A stretch of 64,000 nucleotides of DNA from JACCXG01 sp963717745 (lineage in GTDB: Bacteria > Acidobacteriota > Vicinamibacteria > Vicinamibacterales > 2-12-FULL-66-21): assembly GCA_963717745.1 (NCBI GenBank), contig CAVQXJ010000013.1, positions 744,001 through 808,000 of the forward strand, given 5' to 3'. The notes beneath the pieces are model-generated. The model saw nothing but the letters and a program-made list of their open reading frames with translations. It was not told where the DNA came from and searched no databases. Position 1 is the stretch's first letter. Each line of letters starts with the position of its first letter. A program made the position numbers and the translations under genes. This document shows, piece by piece, positions 53,519-63,345 of this stretch.

Positions 53519-53929
53519 GTGACCAAGACCCCACCCACGGACACCGCCGCCCTGCCGGTTCGCACCACGCGCGTGCTGCAGCCCGCCGCTCAGCTCGAAT
53601 CCTGGGTGGACCGGCCGTGGACCGACGGCGTGCAGGTCGACACGCTGCGCGACCTCGACGTCCTGTTCGTGAAGACGATGAACACGGTCTACCAAATCAC
53701 CGTCGTCACGGCGCGCACCGGCGAGGCGATCGTGCGCGGCGGCAAGTACTTTCCGGAACCGACCCGCGCCGTGATCCTCGGCAGCTCGCTCGGCGGCGCC
53801 TTCCTCAAGCTGCGGGGTATCTACTGCGGATTCGCGCTCGAGGTCTACGCCATCGGCACGCGGATCGTCACCAGCTCGGTCCAGTCGGTGCACTTCGTGG
53901 AGGAGCCCGAGCGGGTACGGGTGCAATGA
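53519..53929 (+). CDS. Unknown protein coupled to a STAS protein
   Basis: 136 residues from GTG 53519. No signal peptide. A compact, probably beta-rich core reads VDTLRDLDVLFVKTMNTVYQ and GGKYFPEPTRAVILGSSLGG. Not recognised. Its stop overlaps the STAS gene ATG (ATGA at 53926-53929), which ties the two in translation and suggests a shared regulatory role. Confidence 0.65.
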   Translation: MTKTPPTDTAALPVRTTRVLQPAAQLESWVDRPWTDGVQVDTLRDLDVLFVKTMNTVYQITVVTARTGEAIVRGGKYFPEPTRAVILGSSLGGAFLKLRGIYCGFALEVYAIGTRIVTSSVQSVHFVEEPERVRVQ

Positions 53930-54288
53930 GCCGACCCGCGCTCCGCATCACGCTCGACCCGCGCGGCGACGTCACGGTGCTTCATCTCAACGGCCGGTTG
54001 GTGCTCGAAGACGGCGATTCGGTGTTCCGCGATGCCGTCAACGACATCGTCGCCGAGAACCGGATCAATCTGGTGGTGAATCTCGCCGACGTCACCGCGA
54101 TCGACAGCGCCGGCATCGGCGTGCTGGTGGGCCGGTTCCTCAGCGTCCGCCGCCGGGGCGGCGACATGAAGCTGGCCAACCTCACCGCCCGCAGTCACCG
54201 GGTGATGACGATCACGCAGCTCCTGAACGTCTTCGATTGCTTCGACTCGGTCGACGAGGCGGTCGCGGGCTTCGCGGTCGCCAGTTGA
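53926..54288 (+). CDS. STAS-domain anti-sigma factor antagonist
   Basis: 120 residues, a single STAS domain. The phosphorylatable Ser61 lies in AIDSAGIGVLVG, and VTVLHLNGRLVLEDGD opens the fold. Such proteins bind anti-sigma kinases in partner-switching. No kinase or phosphatase is adjacent, only the coupled unknown gene. Confidence 0.9.
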   Translation: MSRPALRITLDPRGDVTVLHLNGRLVLEDGDSVFRDAVNDIVAENRINLVVNLADVTAIDSAGIGVLVGRFLSVRRRGGDMKLANLTARSHRVMTITQLLNVFDCFDSVDEAVAGFAVAS

Positions 54289-54340
54289 TCTCTTCGCAGG
54301 ACATCCGCCCTTCAGGAGGGAACGGAGCAGAGGAGAGGCA

Positions 54341-54466
54341 CCGGATCCCAAAACGGAGCAACGGAGCCAACGAAGGAAACGGAAAGAAATTCTTTTGAAA
54401 GAAAAAAGAAAAAGCTTTTCTTTTCCGATTCCTCCGTTTTCTCCGTTGCTCCGTTTTGAGATCCGG
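54341..54466. repeat. Long hairpin of CGGAGCAACGGAG words between convergent genes
   Basis: Arms of about 50 bases, 54341-54391 and 54417-54466. The left begins ccggatcccaaaacggagca and the complement of the right begins ccggatctcaaaacggagca, continuing with few mismatches. The loop is A/T-rich (gaaagaaaaaagaaaaagc). Lies between the STAS gene and the convergent ATP-grasp gene; a two-way terminator is plausible. Confidence 0.78.
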
Positions 54467-54488
54467 TACTCCGTCGCCTTGCCAGAGG

Positions 54489-55508
54489 TCACCCGCGGCG
54501 CTCGGGCCGCCACTGCAGGCCCGTCGAGATGATGCGCTGCAGCAGCTGCTCGTACGAGATCCCCATCCGCTCCGCTGATTCGGCGAAGTCCTCTCCGTAT
54601 CCGAGCTGCGGGTTCGGATTGGCCTCGATCACGTAGACCTTGCCGCGCTCGTCCATCCGCAGGTCGATCCGCGCGTAGCCGCTCAGATCGAGCGAGCGAT
54701 AGACCCGCTTGCAGAGGTACTGGATCCGTGACGTGACGTCGTCCGGCAGCTTCGCTTCGCGGGTCTGGATGCCGTATTTCCGCTGGTACTTGGCGCTCCA
54801 TTTCACGCGCTCGGTGGCGATGTTGTGGACCTCGTCGCCGCGCTTGGTGAAGTGCAGCTCCCAGACCGGGAACACCGTCAGCCGCGCATTGCCGATGATG
54901 CCGACGTAGAGCTCGCGTCCCTCGATATAGCGCTCGAGAATCGCGTCGGTGCCGATGCTGTCGTGGATGAACCGCACCCGCTCGCGCAGCTTGCTCTCGT
55001 CGTCGACCACCGACGCCTGCGAGATGCCGGTCGATCCTTCCTGCGTGAGCGACTTGACGATCACCGGGAATCCCAGCTTCTTGTACGGCCGCACCTTCCG
55101 GCCGACGTGCACCACCGCGAAGTCCGGGACCGGAATGCGGTGGTAGTGCAGGATCGTTTTCGAGAGCGCCTTGTCGCGCGCCAGCATCAGGCCGCGCGGG
55201 TTGCAACCGGTATACGGCACGCGGAGCAGCTCGAGATACGACACCACGTTGTGATCGAAGGTGCCGAGCTCGTGGAACGCCTCCATCATGTTGAACACGA
55301 TGTCGGGCTTCCACGCCTGCACGGTGCGCCGCACCACCGCCAGGTCGTCGCCGACCCCGAGCGGCAGCACGTCGTGCGCCATCTCGCGCAGCGTCACCAG
55401 CACGTCGTGCTCGGTCTTCCACGACACCGTCATCAGGTCGTGCCCGCTCACGTCGTCGGGCGGCACCATGTAGTCGTGCATCAGCACGAGCACCCGCCGC
55501 TTCTTCAC
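54489..55508 (-). CDS. ATP-grasp ligase, D-Ala-D-Ala-ligase-like
   Basis: 339 residues from GTG 55508, overlapping the upstream gene stop (GTGA). The N-terminal part resembles the Ddl pre-ATP-grasp fold (KRRVLVLMHDYMVPP, DIVFNMMEAFHELGTFDHNV). The ATP-grasp core has PVIVKSLTQEGSTGI, ILERYIEGRELYVGIIG and the metal site DLRMDERGKVYVIEANPNP. Such enzymes join a carboxylate to an amine. Genuine Ddl sits with cell-wall genes; coupling with a metallopeptidase suggests another substrate. Confidence 0.88.
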   Translation of the reverse strand: MKKRRVLVLMHDYMVPPDDVSGHDLMTVSWKTEHDVLVTLREMAHDVLPLGVGDDLAVVRRTVQAWKPDIVFNMMEAFHELGTFDHNVVSYLELLRVPYTGCNPRGLMLARDKALSKTILHYHRIPVPDFAVVHVGRKVRPYKKLGFPVIVKSLTQEGSTGISQASVVDDESKLRERVRFIHDSIGTDAILERYIEGRELYVGIIGNARLTVFPVWELHFTKRGDEVHNIATERVKWSAKYQRKYGIQTREAKLPDDVTSRIQYLCKRVYRSLDLSGYARIDLRMDERGKVYVIEANPNPQLGYGEDFAESAERMGISYEQLLQRIISTGLQWRPERRG

Positions 55509-56623
55509 AGCGCCACCCGGTGTCGGCCGCTGTGCAGATAGTTCATCGTCTGCACGGTCAGGACGACGATGAAGTCGGCCCGGGTGCGATCCTCGGCCCC
55601 GGCGGCGAACCGGAGCGACAGCTCGTCGCAGCGCTCCGCCATTTCCTCGAGCACCTGATCGATCGTGTATTGATACACGCCGGTCCACGCCGCGACGGTG
55701 CGGCGCACGTCCTTGCGGATCCGGTTGATGAACCGTGATGCGGGGACGGTCCGGGCATCTTCGGCCGGCTGCGGAAAGAGACGGCGGAGGTCGCGCTCGT
55801 AGAAGTCGGGATAGTCGAGCGCATAGTGCTCGGCCTTCTTGCGATAGTGCTGTCGGAGGGTCCGGCGGATCCGGTGCAGCGGATCGACGGTGCGGCGCTT
55901 GTCGACCAGCGGCGGCTGATCGGCGATCGCGCCCATCAGCTCGTCCATGTACTCGAGTTTTTTCAGCGCCGGCCAGTCCTGATAGCGGCGGCGCCACTCG
56001 GATCGCGGGTTGAGCCAGACCGCGAATGTCTCGGCGAAGTCCTCATCCGGGTGACTCTGCGCGTACCAGTTGTCGATGTGCAGGACGAAGCTGCGGCTGT
56101 ACGGCTTGGGCGTGTAGAACTCGGGATACTCGATTGAGTGGGAGCCGAACATCGCCAGCCGGCGCCGGCGGCGGCGCAACAGATACGCATTGTCGATGGC
56201 GTGGCCGGCCTCGTGGCGGAGGATGCGCATGCACCAGGAGGGCGTCCCGCCCTCGACTTCGAGCATCTGCGCGCGCTCGAGCCGGGCGAGCCGGGGATGC
56301 GCGAGGTAGAAGGGGATCGCGACGCCCGGCACGCCATCCGGCGTGAACCACTCGTCGGACAGCCAGAAGTGCGGGCGGAAGCGGATGCCGCGCGCCGCCA
56401 GCTCCTCGTGGAGCTCGGCGATCCGCTTTTCGAGCACGCTGCCTTCGATCGACAGGTTGAGCTCCGACATCCGCAGGTTGAGCAGCTTGTCGTCGGGCCA
56501 TTTGGCCCAGATCGGTGGTTTCGGGCGCGACGGCGGCGGCTCGGCGGGGATCGGTTCGGGGGTGGCGGAGACCGCCGGCGGACCCTCGACCGGGTCGGGC
56601 GAGTCGGGTGCGACCTCGATCAC
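55505..56623 (-). CDS. Putative zinc metallopeptidase coupled to the ATP-grasp gene
   Basis: 372 residues if GTG 56623 is used; the frame opens further upstream to 56728. After a Pro-rich start (about 5-40), RHEAGHAIDNAYLL supplies HExxH-like HEAGH and DEDFAETFAVWLNP a third acidic ligand region. A putative zinc-dependent metallopeptidase family (gluzincin-like). No signal peptide from the chosen start. Stop overlaps the ATP-grasp GTG. Divergent from the S9 peptidase gene. Confidence 0.75.
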   Translation of the reverse strand: MIEVAPDSPDPVEGPPAVSATPEPIPAEPPPSRPKPPIWAKWPDDKLLNLRMSELNLSIEGSVLEKRIAELHEELAARGIRFRPHFWLSDEWFTPDGVPGVAIPFYLAHPRLARLERAQMLEVEGGTPSWCMRILRHEAGHAIDNAYLLRRRRRRLAMFGSHSIEYPEFYTPKPYSRSFVLHIDNWYAQSHPDEDFAETFAVWLNPRSEWRRRYQDWPALKKLEYMDELMGAIADQPPLVDKRRTVDPLHRIRRTLRQHYRKKAEHYALDYPDFYERDLRRLFPQPAEDARTVPASRFINRIRKDVRRTVAAWTGVYQYTIDQVLEEMAERCDELSLRFAAGAEDRTRADFIVVLTVQTMNYLHSGRHRVAL

Positions 56624-56710
56624 GTCCCCAGAATGGCCCGAAACCGCGAAAATGCCAACCCGCAGCGGGTCCGGGAAGTGCCAGAATGTGCAGGCAAAAG
56701 GAGCCTGTTC

Positions 56711-58607
56711 ATGACGTTGCTTCGCCAATCACGATGGGCGGCGGCGGTTCTGTTGTGCGCGGTCGCCGCCTCGGCGCAGACCGTGCGGCCGTCGCGCCAA
56801 TACACCATCGACCAGTTCCTCGACACCACGTCGATCGCCGGCGCGTCGTTCTCGGCCGACGAGTCGCGCATTCTCTTCTCGTCGAACAAGACGGGGATCT
56901 GGAACGTGTATGCGGTCGCGGTGACTGGCGGCGAATGGACGCCGATCACGTCGTCTACGACCGATTCCACCTACGCGGTGTCGTTCTTCCCGAGGGACGA
57001 TCGGATCCTGTTCACGCGCGACCAGGGGCGGGAACGAGCTGAATCATCTCTACGTGCTCGACAAGGCGCGGCAGGAGCGCGACCTGACGCCGGGCGCGAA
57101 GCTCAAGGCGTCGTTCGCCGGCTGGACGCCGGATGGGAGCGCGTTCTTCGTCGCTTCGAACGAGCGCGATGCCCGCTATTTCGACCTCTATCGCTATGAC
57201 ACCGCCACCTACGCGCGCGCGCTGGTCTCCAGAACGAGCACGGGCACTTTCCCGACGACATCGCGGGTGACGGCAAGTGGGTGGCGATGACGAAGCTCAA
57301 TACCACCAATGACAGCGACATCTATCTCTGGAATGCCGCAACCAAGGCGCTCACCCACCTCACGCCGCATCAGGGCGCGGCGCAGTTCTCGCCGGCGACG
57401 TTCGACCCGGCGTCCCGGCATCTCTACTAACCTCTCGAACGACGGCAGCGAGTTCACGCGGCTGCGGCGGTACTCGCTGGCCGGCGGCACCCACGAAGAC
57501 GTCGAGAAGGTCGACTGGGACATCACCTTCACCGCCTTTTCGCACCACGGCCGCTACCGGGTGACCGGCGTGAACCGGGACGGCCGCGCCACCATCTCGG
57601 TGGTCGAGAATGCGACCGGCAAACCGGTCGAACTGCCGGCGATCCCGAACGGCGGCATCGGGGGCGTGGCAATCGCCCCCAGCGAGGCCCGGCTGGCGTT
57701 CTATGTCAACGGCGACCGATCGCCGAACGACCTGCACGTGCTGACGATTGGCGCCGGCGCGACACCGGCGAAGCTGACCTCGTCGCTGAGCGCTGACATC
57801 GATCCGTCGGACCTGGTCGATACCCAGGTGGTGCGGTTCAAGGCCCGCGACGGGATGACCATCCCGAACATCCTCTGGAAGCCGCATCAGGCCACGCCGG
57901 CGGCGAAAGCACCGGCCCTGGTGTTCGTGCACGGCGGCCCCGGCGGCCAGACGACCAGCGGCTACAGCGGGCTGGTGCAGTACTACGTCAACCACGGCTA
58001 CGTCGTGCTCGGCATCAACAACCGGGGGAGCTCGGGATATGGCAAGACGTTCTTCGCCGCCGACGACCGCAGGCCGGGAGCCGCTGTGGGATGGCGATGC
58101 CAAGAAGTATCTGGCCACGCTGCCTACGTCGATGCCACCGGATGGCATCATGGGGGCAGCTACGGCGGCTACATGGTGCTGGCGGCGCTGGCGTTTCAGC
58201 CGGACGAGTTCGACGTGGGGGTGGACATCTTCGGCGTGTCGAACTGGCTGCGCACCCTCGGCGCGATGCCGGCGTGGTGGGAAGCGCAGCGCAAGGCGCT
58301 CTACGCGGAGCTGGGCGACCCGGTCGCCGACGAGAAGATGCTCTACGAAGTGTCGCCGGTGTTCCACGCCGCCAGGATCCGCAAGCCGCTGGTCGTGCTG
58401 CAGGGAGCCAACGACCCGCGGGTGATCAAGGCCGAATCAGACGACATCGTGGCGGCGGTGACGAAGAACGGCGTGCCGGTGGAATACGTGGTCTTCGCCG
58501 ACGAAGGGCATGGGTTCACGAGGAAGAAGAACCAGATCGAAGGCTATAGCGCGGTGTTGAAGTTTCTCGACACGCACCTGAAAGGCAAGGGTCCGGGCAC
58601 GCGGTGA
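56711..58607 (+). pseudogene. S9 prolyl-oligopeptidase-family peptidase, several indels
   Basis: ATG 56711 follows AAAAGGAG and starts a signal peptide (to SAQ). The N-terminal beta-propeller is readable only across breaks near 57025 (+1), 57229 (-1), 57426 (+1, making TAA at 57428), 58070 (+1) and 58125 (-1). The hydrolase domain keeps Ser in GGSYGGYM, Asp in GANDPRV and His in DEGHGF. Intact length about 630 residues. Losses in base runs suggest sequencing error; decay is possible too. Confidence 0.75.
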
Positions 58608-58683
58608 CCCGCCTTCGCGCTTTGCGCTACGGCGCGGCAAGCCCGCGAGCCCGCGAACCCCCAAACCGCGACCGTGAGGTGAG

Positions 58684-60783
58684 CTACGACGCTTCGGCGG
58701 TGATGCCGAGATCGGCGCTCGACATGCTGTGCACCACGTCGGCGAGGTCGCGTGAGAACGCGCTCGACCCGGCCATTTCCGCCGCAATCTGCTCGTCGAG
58801 CAGCGACGCCGCGGCGGTGCCTTCCATCGCGGCGCGGTAGGCATACAGCTGGCTGGCGCAATCGAGGTTGTCCTTGAGCCGTGCGCGCAGCTGCGCCGCG
58901 GGCTTCGCCGCCTCGGTGTCCGCGGTGTACATCTCCTTCGCCTCCTGCAGCAGGGTGGTGGCGTACTGCCGCAGCTCCGCGAGCGTCTTGAGCTCGTGGG
59001 TGTGGCACATCAGGAGCACCGACGCTTCGTCTACGAGCAGCTTCGCGTAGCCGACGCTCGACTCGTGCACCGCCGGACTGCGTGCGTAGTCGGGCATGTC
59101 CGCGTCGTCGGCATACACCACCGCGAGCGTCGTGCCCTGGAGGACGATCGGCAGCGCCACCGCCGAGGTCGGCGATCCGCCGAACGGAGTACCCAGCTTG
59201 CTGCCGATGTCGGCGCCGATGAGGCTTTCCACCGTGCCCGAGTTCATGGCGCGGGTCAGCAGCGAGTCCATGGTCACCGGCAGCACCAGCGAGCCGATGT
59301 GAGTGTCTTCGAAGCCGATGTGCTGCTCGGCCTCGAGGCCGTGGCTCTTCACCCGGAACAGCGCGACGCGCGTGAATTGAATCGACAGCCGCTTGACCAG
59401 CTCGGTCAGGAGATCGCCGGAGTTCCGGGCCTTGGTCATCTCGTTCACGGCGCGCACCGACGCGTCGAACAGCGAGACCATGCGTTCGAGCTCCCAGCGC
59501 AGGGCCTCGGTCTGTTCCTCGTCTGGACGGATATCGCTGGCGCGCGCCAGCGACTCCCGCAGTTTCGATTCCGCCTGGAGGGCGTCGTCGAGACGGATCT
59601 GCAGCTGACGCGTCTGCTCGTCGTGTTCGGCCTGCTGCGCCTCGAGCGCGACCGCGCGGGCGCGGCTGAGTCCGAGCTCGGTCACGGTGGCGTCGTGTTC
59701 CGCCACCGCGGCCTGCGCCTCGGCCAGCGCCGTCTCGATCGTGGTGACCCGCGCCGCCGCGGCATCGAGCTCGCTTGCGGCGATCTCGCTCATCGTGGCC
59801 AGCTCGCTCTCGATCGTCCGCGCTCGCGCGGTCGCTGCCTCGAGCTCGCGGGCAAGCCCGTCGCGGTCGGCCAGGGTCTCGTGTGACGCGATCAGCTGCC
59901 GATCGAGCTCGACACGCTCGGCCTGATAGCTCTCGAGCGACCTCTCGAGCTGTCCGGCGTGCACCTGGAGCTGGCCGGCCTGCGCAGTCGTCCGGTCGAG
60001 CGCCTCGCGGAGCTCCCGTCCGTCAGCGGTCGTACGCTCGAGGGTCTGGCGAAGGTCGTGTGCCTCGGCGGTGGCGCGCGCGAGCGCCTCGCCGCGTTCG
60101 GATCCTTCAGCGGTCACTCGCTCGAGTAATCCGCGCAGCTCCAGGCCTTCAGCGGTGACTCGCTCGAGTATTCCGCGCAGCTCCAGGCCCTCGGCGGTGA
60201 TGCGCTCGAGCTCCTGGCGCAAATGGTCCGCTTCGCCGCCGGAGCGCTGCACCGTGGCGCGCACCGCGACGAGCTCGGCGTCGAGCTGGGTGCGCTCTTG
60301 CCGCGCATGGCGGAGCTCGTTGTCGGTCGCGTTGAGAATGCGCTCGAGCTCGGCGTGGGCGTCGACGGTGGCGGTCAGATCCCGCTCGACCGAGTCGGCC
60401 CGCTCGTACGCGGTGGAAAGCTCGCTCTTGAGCAGCGCGGCCTCGGCTTCGCTGCGCGCCACTGCCGAGACGAGCCGGCCATTCTCTTCGAGCTGCGCCA
60501 TCAGCGCGGTGTCCGATTCGTCGAGCCGTCGCTGGCCTTCTTCGGTGACGCGGCGGATCGCCTCGGCGGCGCGCTGTGATTCGCTCTCGAACGCCGCGGT
60601 CAGCCTGGCCACCAGCTGCTGGACGTCCGCGTCTGGACGCGGCGCGGCTTCCAGCGCGTGGGCGGCGGCGTCCAGCGCGGCGCGCACGGCGCGGAGTTGG
60701 TCGAGGCAGCCGTCAGACTGGCTCGCGAGCAGCCGTGCGATGAGCGTCGAGGCTTCGGTTGCGGCGTAGTCGTGGAATGACAT
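58684..60783 (-). CDS. Coiled-coil protein with C-terminal GAF-like domain
   Basis: 699 residues from ATG 60783. Residues about 40-440 are a long coiled coil with Ala/Glu/Arg heptads. Within it, about 190-273 hold six 14-residue repeats of the type LERVTAEGLELRGL. Residues about 455-590 look like a GAF domain (LVKRLSIQFTRVALFRVKSH ... LGTPFGGSPTSAVALPIVL). No membrane segment. Could be a cytoplasmic signalling or structural protein. Convergent with the S9 gene. Confidence 0.75.
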   Translation of the reverse strand: MSFHDYAATEASTLIARLLASQSDGCLDQLRAVRAALDAAAHALEAAPRPDADVQQLVARLTAAFESESQRAAEAIRRVTEEGQRRLDESDTALMAQLEENGRLVSAVARSEAEAALLKSELSTAYERADSVERDLTATVDAHAELERILNATDNELRHARQERTQLDAELVAVRATVQRSGGEADHLRQELERITAEGLELRGILERVTAEGLELRGLLERVTAEGSERGEALARATAEAHDLRQTLERTTADGRELREALDRTTAQAGQLQVHAGQLERSLESYQAERVELDRQLIASHETLADRDGLARELEAATARARTIESELATMSEIAASELDAAAARVTTIETALAEAQAAVAEHDATVTELGLSRARAVALEAQQAEHDEQTRQLQIRLDDALQAESKLRESLARASDIRPDEEQTEALRWELERMVSLFDASVRAVNEMTKARNSGDLLTELVKRLSIQFTRVALFRVKSHGLEAEQHIGFEDTHIGSLVLPVTMDSLLTRAMNSGTVESLIGADIGSKLGTPFGGSPTSAVALPIVLQGTTLAVVYADDADMPDYARSPAVHESSVGYAKLLVDEASVLLMCHTHELKTLAELRQYATTLLQEAKEMYTADTEAAKPAAQLRARLKDNLDCASQLYAYRAAMEGTAAASLLDEQIAAEMAGSSAFSRDLADVVHSMSSADLGITAEAS

Positions 60784-61160
60784 GGTCGGAAATGGTCTGG
60801 TGACGAGAAACGTTGCAACCCTGGATCCGAGGAGAAGTCGTTGAAATACGGGTAATTGGCGGGATCGGCCGCGGGGCGTGGTTACAGTTCCGTTTGGACG
60901 ATCACGAAATCGTCGGGGGAAGTGGGACGGGTCTATTCCGATCTCGCTTGCCGGCCGCTCAGGGGTGGGGTCAGACCCCGCTCTGACCCGTCGGTCGGTT
61001 GGGGTCAGATCTCGAATCTCCACGGCGCCGCTGAAAAATAGAGATCTGACCCCAGGCCTACGACCATCCGGTGTTCCACTTCCGGTTGAGTTGGTTGGTC
61101 GGTGGGGTCAGATCTCGAATCTCCACCGGCGCCGCTGAAAAATAGAGATCTGACCCCAGT
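60784..61160. repeat. GGGGTCAGATCTC palindromes with a tandem duplication
   Basis: A degenerate copy (ggggtcagacccc, 60967) is followed by two full hairpins, 61001-61053 and 61104-61157. Each runs from ggggtcagatctcgaatctc to gagatctgacccc. The two are 103 bases apart, and the spacer between them copies the last 12 codons and stop of the downstream oxidoreductase. Upstream, 60784-60960 shows no gene or repeat I can name. Confidence 0.85.
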
Positions 61161-62480
<1,320 letters not shown>

Positions 62481-62532
62481 GGACGTCTCTCCTCTACCAT
62501 CGTTCATTGCGTCACGGCCTGATCCGCACGTG

Positions 62533-63345
62533 TCACTTGCCGTCCGAGACCACCCGGAACCCAACGAAGGGACCGTCCGAGAGCCACCAGCGGCTCTTGG
62601 GAAGCTGGGGGTCGCGCTCGTTCCAGGACGAATCCTGCTCGGCGCGCGCCAGGGGGCCGGTCCCGGCGAGCGGGTCGCGGAACGAGCCGCCGCGCGTGAC
62701 CCGTCTGCCGTCCGCGGCAGTCACCCATTCGGCGGCGTTTCCGAACAGATCCGACAAGCCGAGTGCGTCGGGCTTCAGGGTCCCGACCGGATGGGTTGTG
62801 CCCTTGGCGTTGTCGCGATGCCAGGTCATGGCCTCGCCCGTCGCGGCGGCCGTCCCGCCGCCGGCGGCGAGCGTGGCGGCGCGCACCCATTCCGCCTCGG
62901 TCGGGAGCCGATAGGTCTTGCCGGTCTTGGTGGAGAGCCACGCGCAGAAGGCGTCGGCCGCTTGGCGGGTCACGCTGATCGCCGGGTAGCCCGCATGTCC
63001 CCAGCCGTAGTCCGGAGCGCCGTACGGGCTCGACGGCCGCGCGACGGCATCGACCGTGGCGCCCGACTTGGCGGCGTCCAGCGCGTGAGCGTAGACGTCG
63101 AACAGATCCCAGGTGACCTCGGTCCGCCCGATCAGAAACGGCGCCACCGCGACGCTGGTGCCGTCGACCGTCGCCGCTCCGCCTGGCACGCGCACCATGT
63201 CGAAGGTCACGAAGGTGCCGCTGATCGATTCCCGGTAGCCCGATGCCGGAGTCTGCGCCGTCGGGGTCGTGAGTGTGAGTCGACTGACGGCAGCGACGGT
63301 CGCCAATGCGACCAAGGTCAGGGGGAAGCGGAAGGACGCGCGCAC
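62533..63345 (-). CDS. Secreted SUMF1/FGE-sulfatase-domain protein
   Basis: 270 residues from GTG 63345. N-terminal hydrophobic signal (LTLVALATVAAV). FGE-sulfatase fold: FLIGRTEVTWDLFDVY, YRLPTEAEWVRAATL, LSDLFGNAAEWVTAADGR and RGGSFRDP. The two Cys needed by a true formylglycine-generating enzyme are not evident (only one Cys, in DAFCAWLS), so it is probably not an active FGE. Likely partner of the oxidoreductase downstream. Confidence 0.85.
   Translation of the reverse strand: MRASFRFPLTLVALATVAAVSRLTLTTPTAQTPASGYRESISGTFVTFDMVRVPGGAATVDGTSVAVAPFLIGRTEVTWDLFDVYAHALDAAKSGATVDAVARPSSPYGAPDYGWGHAGYPAISVTRQAADAFCAWLSTKTGKTYRLPTEAEWVRAATLAAGGGTAAATGEAMTWHRDNAKGTTHPVGTLKPDALGLSDLFGNAAEWVTAADGRRVTRGGSFRDPLAGTGPLARAEQDSSWNERDPQLPKSRWWLSDGPFVGFRVVSDGK

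Noticed and set aside
60961..61160. CRISPR array formed by GGGGTCAGATCTC repeats
   Set aside because: Repeats are palindromic units of irregular spacing with a copied gene tail between them and no cas genes.
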